Shown piece after piece: positions 8,292 to 16,705 of a stretch of 64,000 nt of DNA. Under the pieces are notes generated by a model that saw only the letters and a list, made by a program, of their open reading frames with translations, was not told the origin of the DNA and did no database searches. Each line of letters opens with the position of its first letter. Position 1 is the stretch's first letter. The stretch covers positions 1,813,501 to 1,877,500 of the forward strand of contig NZ_AP028679.1 of assembly GCF_037076455.1 (NCBI RefSeq). Reading direction: 5' to 3'. The stretch is from Desulfoferula mesophila. Lineage in GTDB: Bacteria > Desulfobacterota > Desulfarculia > Desulfarculales > Desulfarculaceae. The position numbers were made by a program, and so were the translations under genes.

Positions 8292-9386
8292 ATGGGTCAA
8301 CTGGGCCTGCCTCTCGCCCTGGGAGGCATGGAAGTAAGCAACCGCTTTTTGCGCTCCGCCACCATGGAGAACATGGCCGGGGCCATGGGCCAGGTGCGCC
8401 GCGACCTTTTGCGGCTTTACCACGACCTGGCCGTGGGCGGCTGCGGGCTCATCATCACCGGGGCCACGGCGGTGAGCGCCGAGGGACGGGCCTGGGCCCA
8501 ACAATTGGGGGCCTGGGACGATGCCCAGGTGGAGGGCCTGTCCCGCCTGGCCCGGTTGATCCATCGCTCCAACCCGGCGGCCCGCTGCGCGGTGCAGCTG
8601 CACCACGCCGGGTCGGCCGGGGGCGGCTATTCCTACGGCTCCCTGGCCCAGGGATTCAGCCTCAACCAGGCAAGCGAGGGGCAGATCTCCGAGCTGGCCC
8701 GCGCCTTTGGCCGGGCCGCCGCCCGGGTGCGTCGGGCCGGGTTCGACGCGGTGGCGGTGCACGGGGCCCACGGCTATCTGGTGAGCCAGTTCTTCTCGCC
8801 CGCCTTTAACCAACGCGGCGACGACTGGGGCGGCGCGCGGGAAAACCGGGGCCGCTTTCCCCTGCTGGTGCAGGAGGCCATCCGCCGCGAAGTGGGGCCG
8901 GATTTCCCGGTGCTGTGGAAGATGAACACCGACGACTTCCTGCCCGAGGGAGCGGATCGGCAAGACTACCTCTGGCTCGCCGGCGAGCTGGCCTCGGCCG
9001 GGGCCGCGCTCATCGAGCTCAGCGGCGGGGTCAAGGAGCAGGTCAAGCTGCGCAACCGCCTGCGCCGCGAGACCGGGGAGCGGGAGGCCTATTTCCTGCC
9101 CGCCCTAAAGGATTTTCGCGCGGCGGTGGGGGACACGCCCCTGGCCCTGACCGGCGGCCTGCGCTCCCGTGGGGCCATGGAGCAGGTGTTGGAGGACGGG
9201 GCCAACCTGGTAGGCCTGTGCCGCCCCCTGATCAGCGAACCGGGCCTGCCCAACCGTTTGTTACACGGGCCCGACCGGCGGCGCTCCCGCTGCACCTCTT
9301 GCAACAAGTGCCTGCTGAGCATCGCCGCCGAGCCGTTATGCTGCCTGGAGTTCGATCCCTTTGAAAAGGTGATCCGCGATCTTTAG
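8292..9386 (+). CDS. NADH:flavin oxidoreductase, old yellow enzyme family
   Basis: FMN-binding TIM barrel of the OYE / 2,4-dienoyl-CoA reductase family, without the C-terminal FAD/NAD domains. Markers: NRFLRSATMEN at 16-26, AVQLHHAGSAGGG near 100, FDAVAVHGAHGYLVSQFFSPAFN near 150-172 (split by normal spacing) and LCRPLISEPGLP near 312-323. It ends in a cysteine cluster CTSCNKC near 336. AGGAGCGG lies just upstream of the ATG. As last gene of the lactam-like operon it could reduce an unsaturated ring or product, but this is inference. A paralog with the same cysteine tail is encoded at 57102-58220. Confidence 0.85.
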   Translation: MGQLGLPLALGGMEVSNRFLRSATMENMAGAMGQVRRDLLRLYHDLAVGGCGLIITGATAVSAEGRAWAQQLGAWDDAQVEGLSRLARLIHRSNPAARCAVQLHHAGSAGGGYSYGSLAQGFSLNQASEGQISELARAFGRAAARVRRAGFDAVAVHGAHGYLVSQFFSPAFNQRGDDWGGARENRGRFPLLVQEAIRREVGPDFPVLWKMNTDDFLPEGADRQDYLWLAGELASAGAALIELSGGVKEQVKLRNRLRRETGEREAYFLPALKDFRAAVGDTPLALTGGLRSRGAMEQVLEDGANLVGLCRPLISEPGLPNRLLHGPDRRRSRCTSCNKCLLSIAAEPLCCLEFDPFEKVIRDL

Positions 9387-9642
9387 GCCGCAAATTTCAT
9401 GAGGGCTGGGTGCTGATAAATAGCTAACCTGCATTTGCGGGGCTGTTTTTAGAAAAGCACCCGCATCATCAAGGTACGGGCAGTATTCTGGCCTGGCACA
9501 GCCATACATCGGCAGGCAAGGCGACCGGCAAGCAAGGGCCGCTGGCGTAGCCAAAGCTACGTCGAGGCCCGAGCGCAGCCGGCAACACAGTATGCCGGTG
9601 TATGGCGAAGCCAGACGCACGGCCCTCATGAGATATGCGGAC
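9386..9642. repeat. 257-bp imperfect palindrome / MITE-like intergenic element
   Basis: The gap between two convergent genes is bounded by a 21-base inverted repeat (9386-9406 against 9622-9642, 18 of 21 matching; the inner CATGAGGGC is exact). Inside lie a second inverted pair (GCCATACATCGGCA at 9501-9514 and TGCCGGTGTATGGC at 9593-9606, 13 of 14) and a central hairpin GGCGTAGC-CAAA-GCTACGTC around 9544-9563. No open reading frame is evident inside. It may be a non-autonomous mobile repeat, a REP-like element or a large bidirectional terminator. Only one copy is visible in this window. Confidence 0.55.
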
Positions 9643-10670
9643 TAAAAACTCCAGCCCCAGCTCAGGCTGAGGGTGAAGTCGGGGCTGGTGTAGTAGATCA
9701 GGTCCTCGGCAAAGGCCAGGCTGATAAGCTGGCCATGGCAGGGCGCCCACTGCGCTCCCAGCAAAAGCTGCAAGATGGCGTTGTCCAGCCCCTCCACCCC
9801 GGTGCCCTCCACCAGGGCGGTAGCTCCGTTGAGCTGCCCCCGAAGGGTGAGGCTATCGGTCCAGGCCCAGCCCAAGGACAGGCTGCCCGCCCACACGTTG
9901 TCCGCTTGCAAAGGCTCCAGCAGACTGGTGTCGCCCAGATAGAAATACATGACATTGGCGTTTAGGGCCCAGCGGCCCAGAGGCAGGTCGCCGCTCAGGC
10001 CCAGGGCCGGGATGGTACCGCCCGCGCCCAGGCCCTTGTCCGGGTCGCCGGTGGGCAGGCTTACCTGGCCCAGCAGGCTGAGCGCCGGGCCGCCGCCCTG
10101 CCAGAGCAGCCAGGCCCCCTTGAGGCGCAGGTCGCCCACCGCCTGGGTGGAGCCGTCCTGGCTCACGATGCGTTTGCCCCGGCTGCTCAGGTCGTAACGC
10201 ACCTGGTTTTGGGGGGCGTTTTCCCGGCCCCCGTTGGGCAGGCCCAGGGCCTGGTGATAGCTCTCGATGAAGCCGTCCATAAAGCCGCCCCAGTAAAAGG
10301 CGGCGGGCAGCTCCAGGCCCAGGCGCACCCGGGGATGCAGGGTATAGGCGTAGCCCAGGGACAGGTAGCCCAGTTCCATGTCCAAATCCAGATTGGCCGC
10401 GCGGGAGCTTTGTTGCACGAAAATGCTGGAATAGGCGCTTACCAGGGTGAAACGGTTAGCGCCCTGGGGACCCAGGGCGGCGGCGGTGGGGGTAAAGGGT
10501 ACCAGGGACAGGGCCAAGGGAGATTGATTTGGCACCATGAAGGGTTGGCCGGCGGGAACGGGCTGCCCCGCCAAGGCCGCAACGGCCGAGGCCAGGCAGC
10601 ACAAGACCAGGGCGATGACCAATACCGCCCCCCGCGAAGCAACATATTTACCCCCGGCAACACCGCGCAT
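9642..10670 (-). CDS. Predicted outer-membrane beta-barrel protein, DUF3187-like
   Basis: A 342-residue exported protein of unknown role. The N-terminus has a hydrophobic signal segment (AVLVIALVLCCLASAVAALA at about 15-34). The mature part begins with a VPNQSPLALSL block, as in the DUF3187 family, and continues with alternating short strands, many aromatic residues and a terminal SLSWGWSF, typical of outer-membrane barrels ending in Phe. The start is ATG at 10670; no strong ribosome site precedes it. A TATAAT is seen at 10679-10684 on the same strand, so close to the start that a leaderless message is possible. Function is not known. Confidence 0.62.
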   Translation of the reverse strand: MRGVAGGKYVASRGAVLVIALVLCCLASAVAALAGQPVPAGQPFMVPNQSPLALSLVPFTPTAAALGPQGANRFTLVSAYSSIFVQQSSRAANLDLDMELGYLSLGYAYTLHPRVRLGLELPAAFYWGGFMDGFIESYHQALGLPNGGRENAPQNQVRYDLSSRGKRIVSQDGSTQAVGDLRLKGAWLLWQGGGPALSLLGQVSLPTGDPDKGLGAGGTIPALGLSGDLPLGRWALNANVMYFYLGDTSLLEPLQADNVWAGSLSLGWAWTDSLTLRGQLNGATALVEGTGVEGLDNAILQLLLGAQWAPCHGQLISLAFAEDLIYYTSPDFTLSLSWGWSF

Positions 10671-10779
10671 GGCCAGGCATTATAGCCCAGGCAAGCGATA
10701 AAGCACACCCATGCGCAAAGCTGTTGCGTAATGAAGTTTTCCTTGGCAATATTAGGAGATCGCAAGCCGGGAGAAGTTA

Positions 10780-10935
10780 ATGTTTACGACAAGATTTATC
10801 GCGATTGCTTTGCTGCTAGGCGCCTTTGGTCTCATGGCCGCGGCATGCTCCACCATAGCCCCTCCGGGTTACGATGCCGTCTCCGAGCAAAGGGCGGCCG
10901 ACCAGATAGAGTGGCAGAACGACCCCTGGATGTAG
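10780..10935 (+). CDS. Small lipoprotein, 51 residues, unknown function
   Basis: A short gene with clear expression signals: ribosome site GGGAGAAG at 10769-10776 and ATG at 10780. The protein begins MFTTRFIAIALLLGAFGLMA, a signal peptide, followed by AACSTIAPPGYD, so C23 is a likely lipidation site although the -3 residue is Ala rather than Leu. The rest is short and polar and ends QNDPWM. A strong hairpin terminator follows 26 bases after the stop. It is transcribed divergently from the predicted barrel protein, so the two could share an envelope role; this is inference only. Confidence 0.7.
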   Translation: MFTTRFIAIALLLGAFGLMAAACSTIAPPGYDAVSEQRAADQIEWQNDPWM

Positions 10936-10961
10936 GACCACGCCTGGTCACATGGCGCAGG

Positions 10962-10993
10962 AAAGGCTGGTGGGTTAGGGCCACCGGCCTTTT
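10962..10993 (+). terminator. Intrinsic terminator after the small lipoprotein gene
   Basis: A 12-bp stem (AAAGGCTGGTGG at 10962-10973 with CCACCGGCCTTT at 10981-10992, one G-T pair) closes a seven-base loop and runs into TTTTGCTTT. It also lies just beyond the stop of the convergent aldo/keto reductase, so it may act in both directions. Confidence 0.7.
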
Positions 10994-11012
10994 GCTTTGC
11001 CTTTAGCCCGGG

Positions 11013-11858
11013 CTAGGACCAACCCCGATAAAAGGCCAAGCGCCGGGCATGGGGGCGATAAAGCTCCTTGAGGCGCTCCTGTTCCGCCAGGGGCAGGGGG
11101 CCCATCTCTCCGGCCAGGGCCAGATTGCGCACTTGGTCCGGGCTAGCGCAGCCCACGATCACCGTGGTTACCTCTTGGGCCAGGGCGAACCGGATCAGGG
11201 TAAGGGCGTCCACGCCCGCCTGGGGGGCCAGGTAATGCCCCCCTCCCAAGACCTTCATGGCGATAACGGCCAGGCCCTTTTCCCGGGCGGCGGGCATGGT
11301 CTCATCCCAGAAGCCCTCCAAACAGGCCTCCACCGGGTTGACCGGCAAAAGCACGGCGTCCACCGGCCAGGAAAGCACCACCCTGGTAAGCAGGTGAGGG
11401 TCGTGGTGGCCGGTTACTCCGATGTGGCGCGCCAGGCCTTGCTCCCTGGCCCGCACGAAGGCCTCCAGGGCTCCCCCCGAGCCGGCGATTTCCTCGAACT
11501 CGCTCTCTTCGCGCAAGTCGTGGATCTGCCACAGGTCCAGGTGATCCACCCCCATGGTGGCCAGGGTTTGCTGCAGCTCGGCCCAGGCCCCCTCACCGGT
11601 GCGTTGGGCCGACTTGCTGGTCTGGAATATCCCGTCGCGTTCCCGGGGCCTGTCCCGCCACACCTGGCCGTAATAGCCCTGGCTGCCGGCGTAGGCCACG
11701 GCGGAATCGTAGTAGCCTATGCCCTGGCTCAGGGCTTCTTCGATCACCGCCCTGGCCTCGGTTTCGCGGCCCATGGTGCGCAGCACCCCTTCACCACCCA
11801 AGCCAACCGGGGTCACCCGGACGTCGCTGGAGCCGAAAACCACTTTACGCAAACCCAT
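11013..11858 (-). CDS. Aldo/keto reductase
   Basis: NAD(P)H-dependent oxidoreductase with the TIM-barrel aldo/keto reductase fold. Visible blocks are RVTPVGLGGEG near 13-23, GIGYYDSAVAYAGSQGYYG near 45-63 with the family Asp and Tyr, GVDHLDLWQIHDL near 105-117 and a C-terminal TTVIVGCASPDQVRNLAL near 235-252, the usual cofactor-binding end. I use ATG at 11858 because GGAAGGGG stands eight bases before it; an in-frame GTG at 11879 would add seven residues. Physiological substrate unknown. It is monocistronic and convergent with the small lipoprotein gene. Confidence 0.85.
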   Translation of the reverse strand: MGLRKVVFGSSDVRVTPVGLGGEGVLRTMGRETEARAVIEEALSQGIGYYDSAVAYAGSQGYYGQVWRDRPRERDGIFQTSKSAQRTGEGAWAELQQTLATMGVDHLDLWQIHDLREESEFEEIAGSGGALEAFVRAREQGLARHIGVTGHHDPHLLTRVVLSWPVDAVLLPVNPVEACLEGFWDETMPAAREKGLAVIAMKVLGGGHYLAPQAGVDALTLIRFALAQEVTTVIVGCASPDQVRNLALAGEMGPLPLAEQERLKELYRPHARRLAFYRGWS

Positions 11859-12028
11859 GGCCGCCCCTTCCCGGCGCACCGCGCCGCTGCGCGAATTTCC
11901 TTTAGTTCAACATACCCTGAATGACCATGGAATTGCGAGGGCTTGCGCGCAGCGCCGTTGGGGATTAACTTTACCCCACTACACTGCCGCCGGCGGCATG
12001 GTTCAACCTCTTGGAAACAGGCATCCTC

Positions 12029-12682
12029 GTGGATTTTCGCGCACTGATTTGCGATCTTGACGGCACCCTTTTGGACAGCATCGCCGACCTAGGCGAAAGC
12101 ATGAACATCGTGCTGGCCGCCGACGGCCTGCCCCGTCACCCCATCGCCGCCTATCGCCAGTTGGTGGGCGACGGGGTGGAAAAGCTGGCCGAGCGGGCCC
12201 TGCCGCCCCGTTTGCGCACGCCCGAAACGGTGCGGGAGATGGCCCGGCGCATGCGCGAGGTCTATTCCGGCCGCTGGGGTGTGCACACCCGGCCTTACGA
12301 CGGCATCGAGCAGATGCTGCAAGGAGCCCATGAGGCCGGCCTGACCCTAGCGGTGCTCTCCAACAAGGTGGATCGCTTCACCAAGGAAATGGTGGCTCAT
12401 TTCTTTCCCCGGGTTGCCTTTGCCCAGGTGGCGGGAGCCAAGGACGGCGTGCCCAACAAGCCCAACCCGCAATCTGCCCTGCAACTGGCCAAGGAGCTGG
12501 GCGTAGATCCCGCCCAATGCGTTTTCCTGGGAGACACCAAGGTGGACATGGACACCGCGACGGCGGCGGGCATGTTCCCGGTGGGGGTGTTGTGGGGTTT
12601 CCGCGACCAAGAGGAGTTGCTGGCCCACGGGGCCAAGCGCCTGCTGGCCCATCCCTCGGAACTGGCCGAACTGCTTTCCTAG
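12029..12682 (+). CDS. HAD-family phosphoglycolate phosphatase-like hydrolase
   Basis: HAD phosphatase of the Gph type. Motif I is DLDGTLLDS near residues 8-16, motif II the AVLSNKVDR region near 112-120, the lysine of motif III in NKPNPQSAL near 144, and motif IV GDTKVDMDTA near 168-177. Start is either GTG at 12029, which places motif I at the usual distance, or TTG at 12011, which adds six residues; I favour GTG. The stop codon shares the palindrome CTAG with the stop of the convergent efflux permease gene. Likely role is clearing 2-phosphoglycolate or a similar phosphate ester; specificity is not provable here. Confidence 0.82.
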   Translation: MDFRALICDLDGTLLDSIADLGESMNIVLAADGLPRHPIAAYRQLVGDGVEKLAERALPPRLRTPETVREMARRMREVYSGRWGVHTRPYDGIEQMLQGAHEAGLTLAVLSNKVDRFTKEMVAHFFPRVAFAQVAGAKDGVPNKPNPQSALQLAKELGVDPAQCVFLGDTKVDMDTATAAGMFPVGVLWGFRDQEELLAHGAKRLLAHPSELAELLS

Positions 12683-13794
12683 TACAACCGGTTGCGGAAC
12701 AACCAGCCGGCGATGATCATGGTGACCGTTCCGATCACGGCCATGGGCCAGTACAACGGCCACAACAGGGAGATGTCCGCCCCCTCCAGGAACACCGAGC
12801 GCACGATCACCAGGAAATAGCGCAGGGGATTGATCAAGGTGAACTTCTGCACCACCTCCGGCATGTTGGCGATGGGCGTGGCGAAACCCGAAAGGATAAC
12901 CGCGGGCACCAGGAACAGGAAAGCGCCGAGCAGGGCCTGCTGCTGGGTTACTGCTATGGATGAAATCATCAGGCCCAGGCCCACCGCCGAAATGATGAAC
13001 AGGGCCATGCCCAGATAAAGGGCTCCCAGGCCGCCCAACAGGGGCACCCCGAACAAATTAACGCTTAAGAACACGATCACGCTGCCCTCGGCAAGGCCGA
13101 TGAAGATGCCGGGCAGGGCCTTGCCCAGAAGTATCTCCGCCGGGTGCAAAGGCGTGACCAGCAACTGGTCAAAGGTGCCCGCTTCACGCTCCCGGGCCAC
13201 CGACAGGGAGGTGACCACCAGCGACACCACCAGGGTTAGAAGCCCCACGATGCCGGGCACGATGAACCAGCGGCTTTCCAGGTTGGGGTTGAACCAGGTG
13301 CGCACCTTTAGCTCGGCGGGCGGGGAGGGCCAACCGTGGTCCTGGGCCCACTGGGCGCTGAAGCTGTTGACGATGGTGTTTACGTAACTAAGTAGCACCA
13401 TGGCGGTGTTGGAGTTGCGCCCGTCGATGATCACCTGCACCTGGCCGGAGCGGCCCTGCAGCATGTTGCGGGTGAAATCCTGGGGAATGTGTAGCACCAT
13501 CATCACTTTTTGATCATTGATGTCCGGAGCCACCTGGCCCAGGTGGTCCAGGGTGGCGGCCAGCTTGAAGGCGGAGGAGCCCTGAAAATATCCCAGGAGC
13601 TCGCGGGAGGCCTGTCCCTGGTCCTGGTTGTAGACCGCGTAGTTCACCTGGTTAAGGTCAAAGGTGGCCGCGTAGCTGAAGATAAGCAGCTGGACCAAGG
13701 GGGGGACGACCAGGGTGAGGCGGCTGCGCTTGTCCTTGAGCAGGGCCAGGAACTCCTTGACCACCAGGGCCCATATTCGCCTGAGCACCTCCAT
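12679..13794 (-). CDS. ABC-2 type efflux permease (YbhR-like)
   Basis: Membrane subunit of a drug-type exporter. It has one N-terminal transmembrane segment (LTLVVPPLVQLLIFSYAA, about 25-42), a large extracytoplasmic loop to about 170, and five further segments to the end, the usual ABC-2 plan. FDQLLVTPLHPAEILLGK near 225-242 is the conserved cytoplasmic coupling block. Start is ATG at 13794; the frame is open further upstream but only with non-homologous sequence inside the next gene. It begins two bases from the stop of its paralog partner. Last gene of the efflux operon. Confidence 0.87.
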   Translation of the reverse strand: MEVLRRIWALVVKEFLALLKDKRSRLTLVVPPLVQLLIFSYAATFDLNQVNYAVYNQDQGQASRELLGYFQGSSAFKLAATLDHLGQVAPDINDQKVMMVLHIPQDFTRNMLQGRSGQVQVIIDGRNSNTAMVLLSYVNTIVNSFSAQWAQDHGWPSPPAELKVRTWFNPNLESRWFIVPGIVGLLTLVVSLVVTSLSVAREREAGTFDQLLVTPLHPAEILLGKALPGIFIGLAEGSVIVFLSVNLFGVPLLGGLGALYLGMALFIISAVGLGLMISSIAVTQQQALLGAFLFLVPAVILSGFATPIANMPEVVQKFTLINPLRYFLVIVRSVFLEGADISLLWPLYWPMAVIGTVTMIIAGWLFRNRLY

Positions 13795-13796
13795 AC

Positions 13797-14927
13797 TCAC
13801 TCCAACCGCTTGCGGCTGCGCAGGCGTACCAGACCCATGAACATGGCGGCCATGATTACCAGGGCCACGGAGTTGACCAGGATAACCGGCCACACGTCGC
13901 CCGCCAGAAACACGCTTTGCAGCACCGACACGAAATAGCGGGCCGCGATAACGTGGGTGATGGCTTGCACCCATCCGGGCATGCTGCCGATATCAAAAAT
14001 GAAGCCGGAGAGGATGAAGGCGGGCAGGAAGGTGGTCAAGATGGCCAACTGGCCCGCCACGAACTGGTTGTGGGATACGGTGGAGATGAGCAGGCCCATG
14101 CCCAGGGCGGCCAGCAGGAAAAGGGCCGACACTCCCATGAGCACCGCCAGGCTGCCCCTGAGCGGCACCTCGAAGAGCCACACCGCCATGGCCACCGAGA
14201 GAATCTGCCCTCCCATGCCCAACACGAAGTAGGGTACCAGCTTGCCCAGGAGGATCTCCCGCAGGCGCACCGGGGTGACCAGCAGGGCCTCCATGGTGCC
14301 GCGCTCCCATTCCCGGGCCACCACCATGGAGGTGAGTAGGGCCCCGATGAGGGTCATGATCACCGCGATGAGCCCGGGCACCAGGAAATTGGTGGAGCGC
14401 ACCTCCGGGTTGAACCAGATGCGCTGCTGAACGTCCACCGGCAGGCTCAGGGCCTGGCCCTGCTCCTGGGCGTAGCGCACCAGCCACTTGGCCCACACTC
14501 CTTGCACGTAACCGGCCACGATGCGCGCGGTGTTGCCGTCCACTCCGTTGAGGAACAGCCCGATGGGCGCCGGGCCTCCGCTGAAAAGCTCCCGGGTGAA
14601 ATTGCTCCGAAGCCAGAGAATGCCCATCACCTCCCGGTGGCGCAGGGCCTCCTGGGCCGTGTGGATGTCGCTGAAGTGCCTGGGCTCAAACCACGCGGAG
14701 TCTTGGAAATCACCGGTAAGGCTGGCCGTGGCCGGGCTGGGCTGTTCCACCACCAGGGCCAGGGGCACGTTTTTGGCGTCCAGGGATACGCCGTAGCCGA
14801 AGATGAAAAGCAGCACCGCCGGCAACACGAAAGCGATGGCGATGCTGGAGGGATCGCGGATGATCTGATAGGTCTCTTTGCGGATCAGCCCCCTGAGGCG
14901 CCGCCAGCCTGGCAGGCCCCAGCTCAT
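13797..14927 (-). CDS. ABC-2 type efflux permease (YbhS-like)
   Basis: Paralog of the next permease and its expected partner in the membrane. It has an N-terminal transmembrane segment (IAIAFVLPAVLLFIFGYGVS near 28-47), a large periplasmic loop, MEALLVTPVRLREILLGK near 233-250 as coupling block, and five C-terminal segments ending in MAAMFMGLVRLRSRKRLE. The start ATG overlaps the stop of the ATPase gene by four bases (ATGA), showing translational coupling. Length 376 fits YbhS/YbhR proteins. Confidence 0.87.
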   Translation of the reverse strand: MSWGLPGWRRLRGLIRKETYQIIRDPSSIAIAFVLPAVLLFIFGYGVSLDAKNVPLALVVEQPSPATASLTGDFQDSAWFEPRHFSDIHTAQEALRHREVMGILWLRSNFTRELFSGGPAPIGLFLNGVDGNTARIVAGYVQGVWAKWLVRYAQEQGQALSLPVDVQQRIWFNPEVRSTNFLVPGLIAVIMTLIGALLTSMVVAREWERGTMEALLVTPVRLREILLGKLVPYFVLGMGGQILSVAMAVWLFEVPLRGSLAVLMGVSALFLLAALGMGLLISTVSHNQFVAGQLAILTTFLPAFILSGFIFDIGSMPGWVQAITHVIAARYFVSVLQSVFLAGDVWPVILVNSVALVIMAAMFMGLVRLRSRKRLE

Positions 14928-16699
14928 GCCGCCTGCTCCTTGGCCAGAACCTCCTGGTTGTGCTCGATGAGGGCGATGAAGGCCTCTTCCAGAGTGGGCG
15001 AAGGATCTTCCGGGGTTTGGCGGGCCTTTTTGATCTGCTCGGGGGTTCCCTCGGCCAGCACCTTGCCCCTATCCATGATCACCACCCGGTCGCAATACTC
15101 CGCCTCTTCCATGAAGTGGGTGGTCACCAACACGGTCACTTTTTGCTCGGCCAGCGTGTTGATGCGCCGCCAAAACTCGCGCCGGGCCAAGGGGTCCACG
15201 CCGGAGGTGGGCTCGTCCAGAAAGAGGATCTCCGGCTCGTGCATAAGGGCCGCGGCCAAAGCCAACCGTTGCTTATAGCCCAGGGGAAGTTGGCCGCTAT
15301 TGGCGTTGGCCAAATCGGCCAGCTCAAACTCTTCCAGGGCCCAGCGCACCCTTTCGCGGCGCTTTTTGATATTCAGGCCATACACCCGGGCGAAAAAGCG
15401 CAGGTTGTCGGCCACCGAAAGGCTGGCATAGAGGCTGAAGCGCTGGGCCATATAACCGATTCGCTGCCGGGCCTGGGCCGCGGCCTTGCGCAGATTGTGT
15501 CCGGCCACCAGCAGGCGCCCCTCGCTGGGCGGCAGCAAACCGCAGAGCATGCGGAAGGTGGTGGACTTGCCCGCGCCGTTGGCCCCCAACAGGCCCAGCA
15601 CCTCCCCGTGCTCCACCACGAAGCTGATGCCGTCCACGGCCATGAAGTCTCCGAAGCGCCGTTTGAGGTTTTCCACCTCGATCACCGGGCCGTCGCAGGC
15701 CTCGCTGCAGGGCTGCTGTACGCTCTGGGAGGGCATGGCCGCCTCCTGGCCCTGCTCGCGCAGCATGGCCACGAAGCTGTCTTCAAAACGCGGCGGAACC
15801 TCCTGGACCTGCAACTCGCCCGGTGCACCGCCCAACTGTTCGGGGGTGGGCTCTTGGGCCTGCTTGGTCACCACCCGCACGCCTTCGCCCAGGATAAGGG
15901 CGTCCAGCACGGGTTCGGCCTGGTTGAGCTTGCGTTGGAGTTGGCGTTTGCTGATGTCCGGCGCGGTGACCATGAAGCTGCGCCCGGCCATGGTCTGGGT
16001 GAATTTTTGGGGCGGTCCTTGATCCAGGAGCTTGCCCAGGTGCATGAGGATCACGTCCTGGCAGCGCTCGGCCTCGTCCAGGTAGGCGGTGGACAGCAGC
16101 ACGGTCATGCCCTGGTTTTGCACCAGGTCGTAGACGATCTCCCATAGCTCCCGGCGCGACAAGGGGTCCACGCCCACCGTGGGCTCGTCCAGGAGCAGCA
16201 GATCCTTGGGTTGCACCAGCGAGCAGGCCAGACCCAGCTTTTGTTTCATGCCCCCCGACAGGGCCCCGGCCAGGCGCCCGGTGAAAGGGGCCAGGCCGGT
16301 GAGCTTCATGAGCTGGGCGTAGCGATCGCCTCGCTCCTGCATGGGCAAGTTTTGCAGGTCCGCATACAGGTCCAGGTTTTCCTGCACCGTGAGGTCTTCG
16401 TACAAGCCGAAGCGCTGGGGCATGTAGCCCAGGGAAGACTGCACTGCCAGGGGAGCGCGGCGTACGTCCAGGCCTAGGGCCGTGATTTGCCCCTCATCGG
16501 GCAGAAGCAGCCCGGCCACCAGGCGCATGAGGGTGGTCTTGCCCGCCGCGTCCGGTCCGACCAGGCCGGTGACGATGCCCCGTTGCACCGAAGCGGAGAC
16601 GTTGTCCAGGGCCATGACGTCCCGGCCGCCGCTATGGAAGCCCTTGCTGACTCCCTGCAGCACCAGGGCCGGGTCTTGCTTGTCGCTCGCCGGGTTCAT
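14924..16699 (-). CDS. Fused double ABC ATPase of drug exporter (YbhF-like)
   Basis: Two ATP-binding domains in one 591-residue chain drive the paired permeases. Domain 1 has Walker A GPDAAGKTT at 48-56, signature LSGGMKQKL near 150 and Walker B LLLLDEPTVGVDP. A glutamine-rich linker spans about 290-345. Domain 2 has GANGAGKST near 375 and LFLDEPTSGVDP near 500, but its signature is LPLGYKQRL instead of LSGGxxQRL, a degenerate motif that suggests asymmetric ATP sites. The GPDAAGKTT Walker A, with Asp-Ala in place of Asn-Gly, is also atypical. The operon order HlyD-ATPase-permease-permease matches ybhGFSR. Confidence 0.9.
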   Translation of the reverse strand: MNPASDKQDPALVLQGVSKGFHSGGRDVMALDNVSASVQRGIVTGLVGPDAAGKTTLMRLVAGLLLPDEGQITALGLDVRRAPLAVQSSLGYMPQRFGLYEDLTVQENLDLYADLQNLPMQERGDRYAQLMKLTGLAPFTGRLAGALSGGMKQKLGLACSLVQPKDLLLLDEPTVGVDPLSRRELWEIVYDLVQNQGMTVLLSTAYLDEAERCQDVILMHLGKLLDQGPPQKFTQTMAGRSFMVTAPDISKRQLQRKLNQAEPVLDALILGEGVRVVTKQAQEPTPEQLGGAPGELQVQEVPPRFEDSFVAMLREQGQEAAMPSQSVQQPCSEACDGPVIEVENLKRRFGDFMAVDGISFVVEHGEVLGLLGANGAGKSTTFRMLCGLLPPSEGRLLVAGHNLRKAAAQARQRIGYMAQRFSLYASLSVADNLRFFARVYGLNIKKRRERVRWALEEFELADLANANSGQLPLGYKQRLALAAALMHEPEILFLDEPTSGVDPLARREFWRRINTLAEQKVTVLVTTHFMEEAEYCDRVVIMDRGKVLAEGTPEQIKKARQTPEDPSPTLEEAFIALIEHNQEVLAKEQAA

Positions 16700-16705
16700 G
16701 CCGAA

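Noticed and set aside
9386-9642. CRISPR or tandem repeat array in the palindromic gap
   Set aside because: No direct repeats with regular spacers; the structure is made of inverted repeats only.
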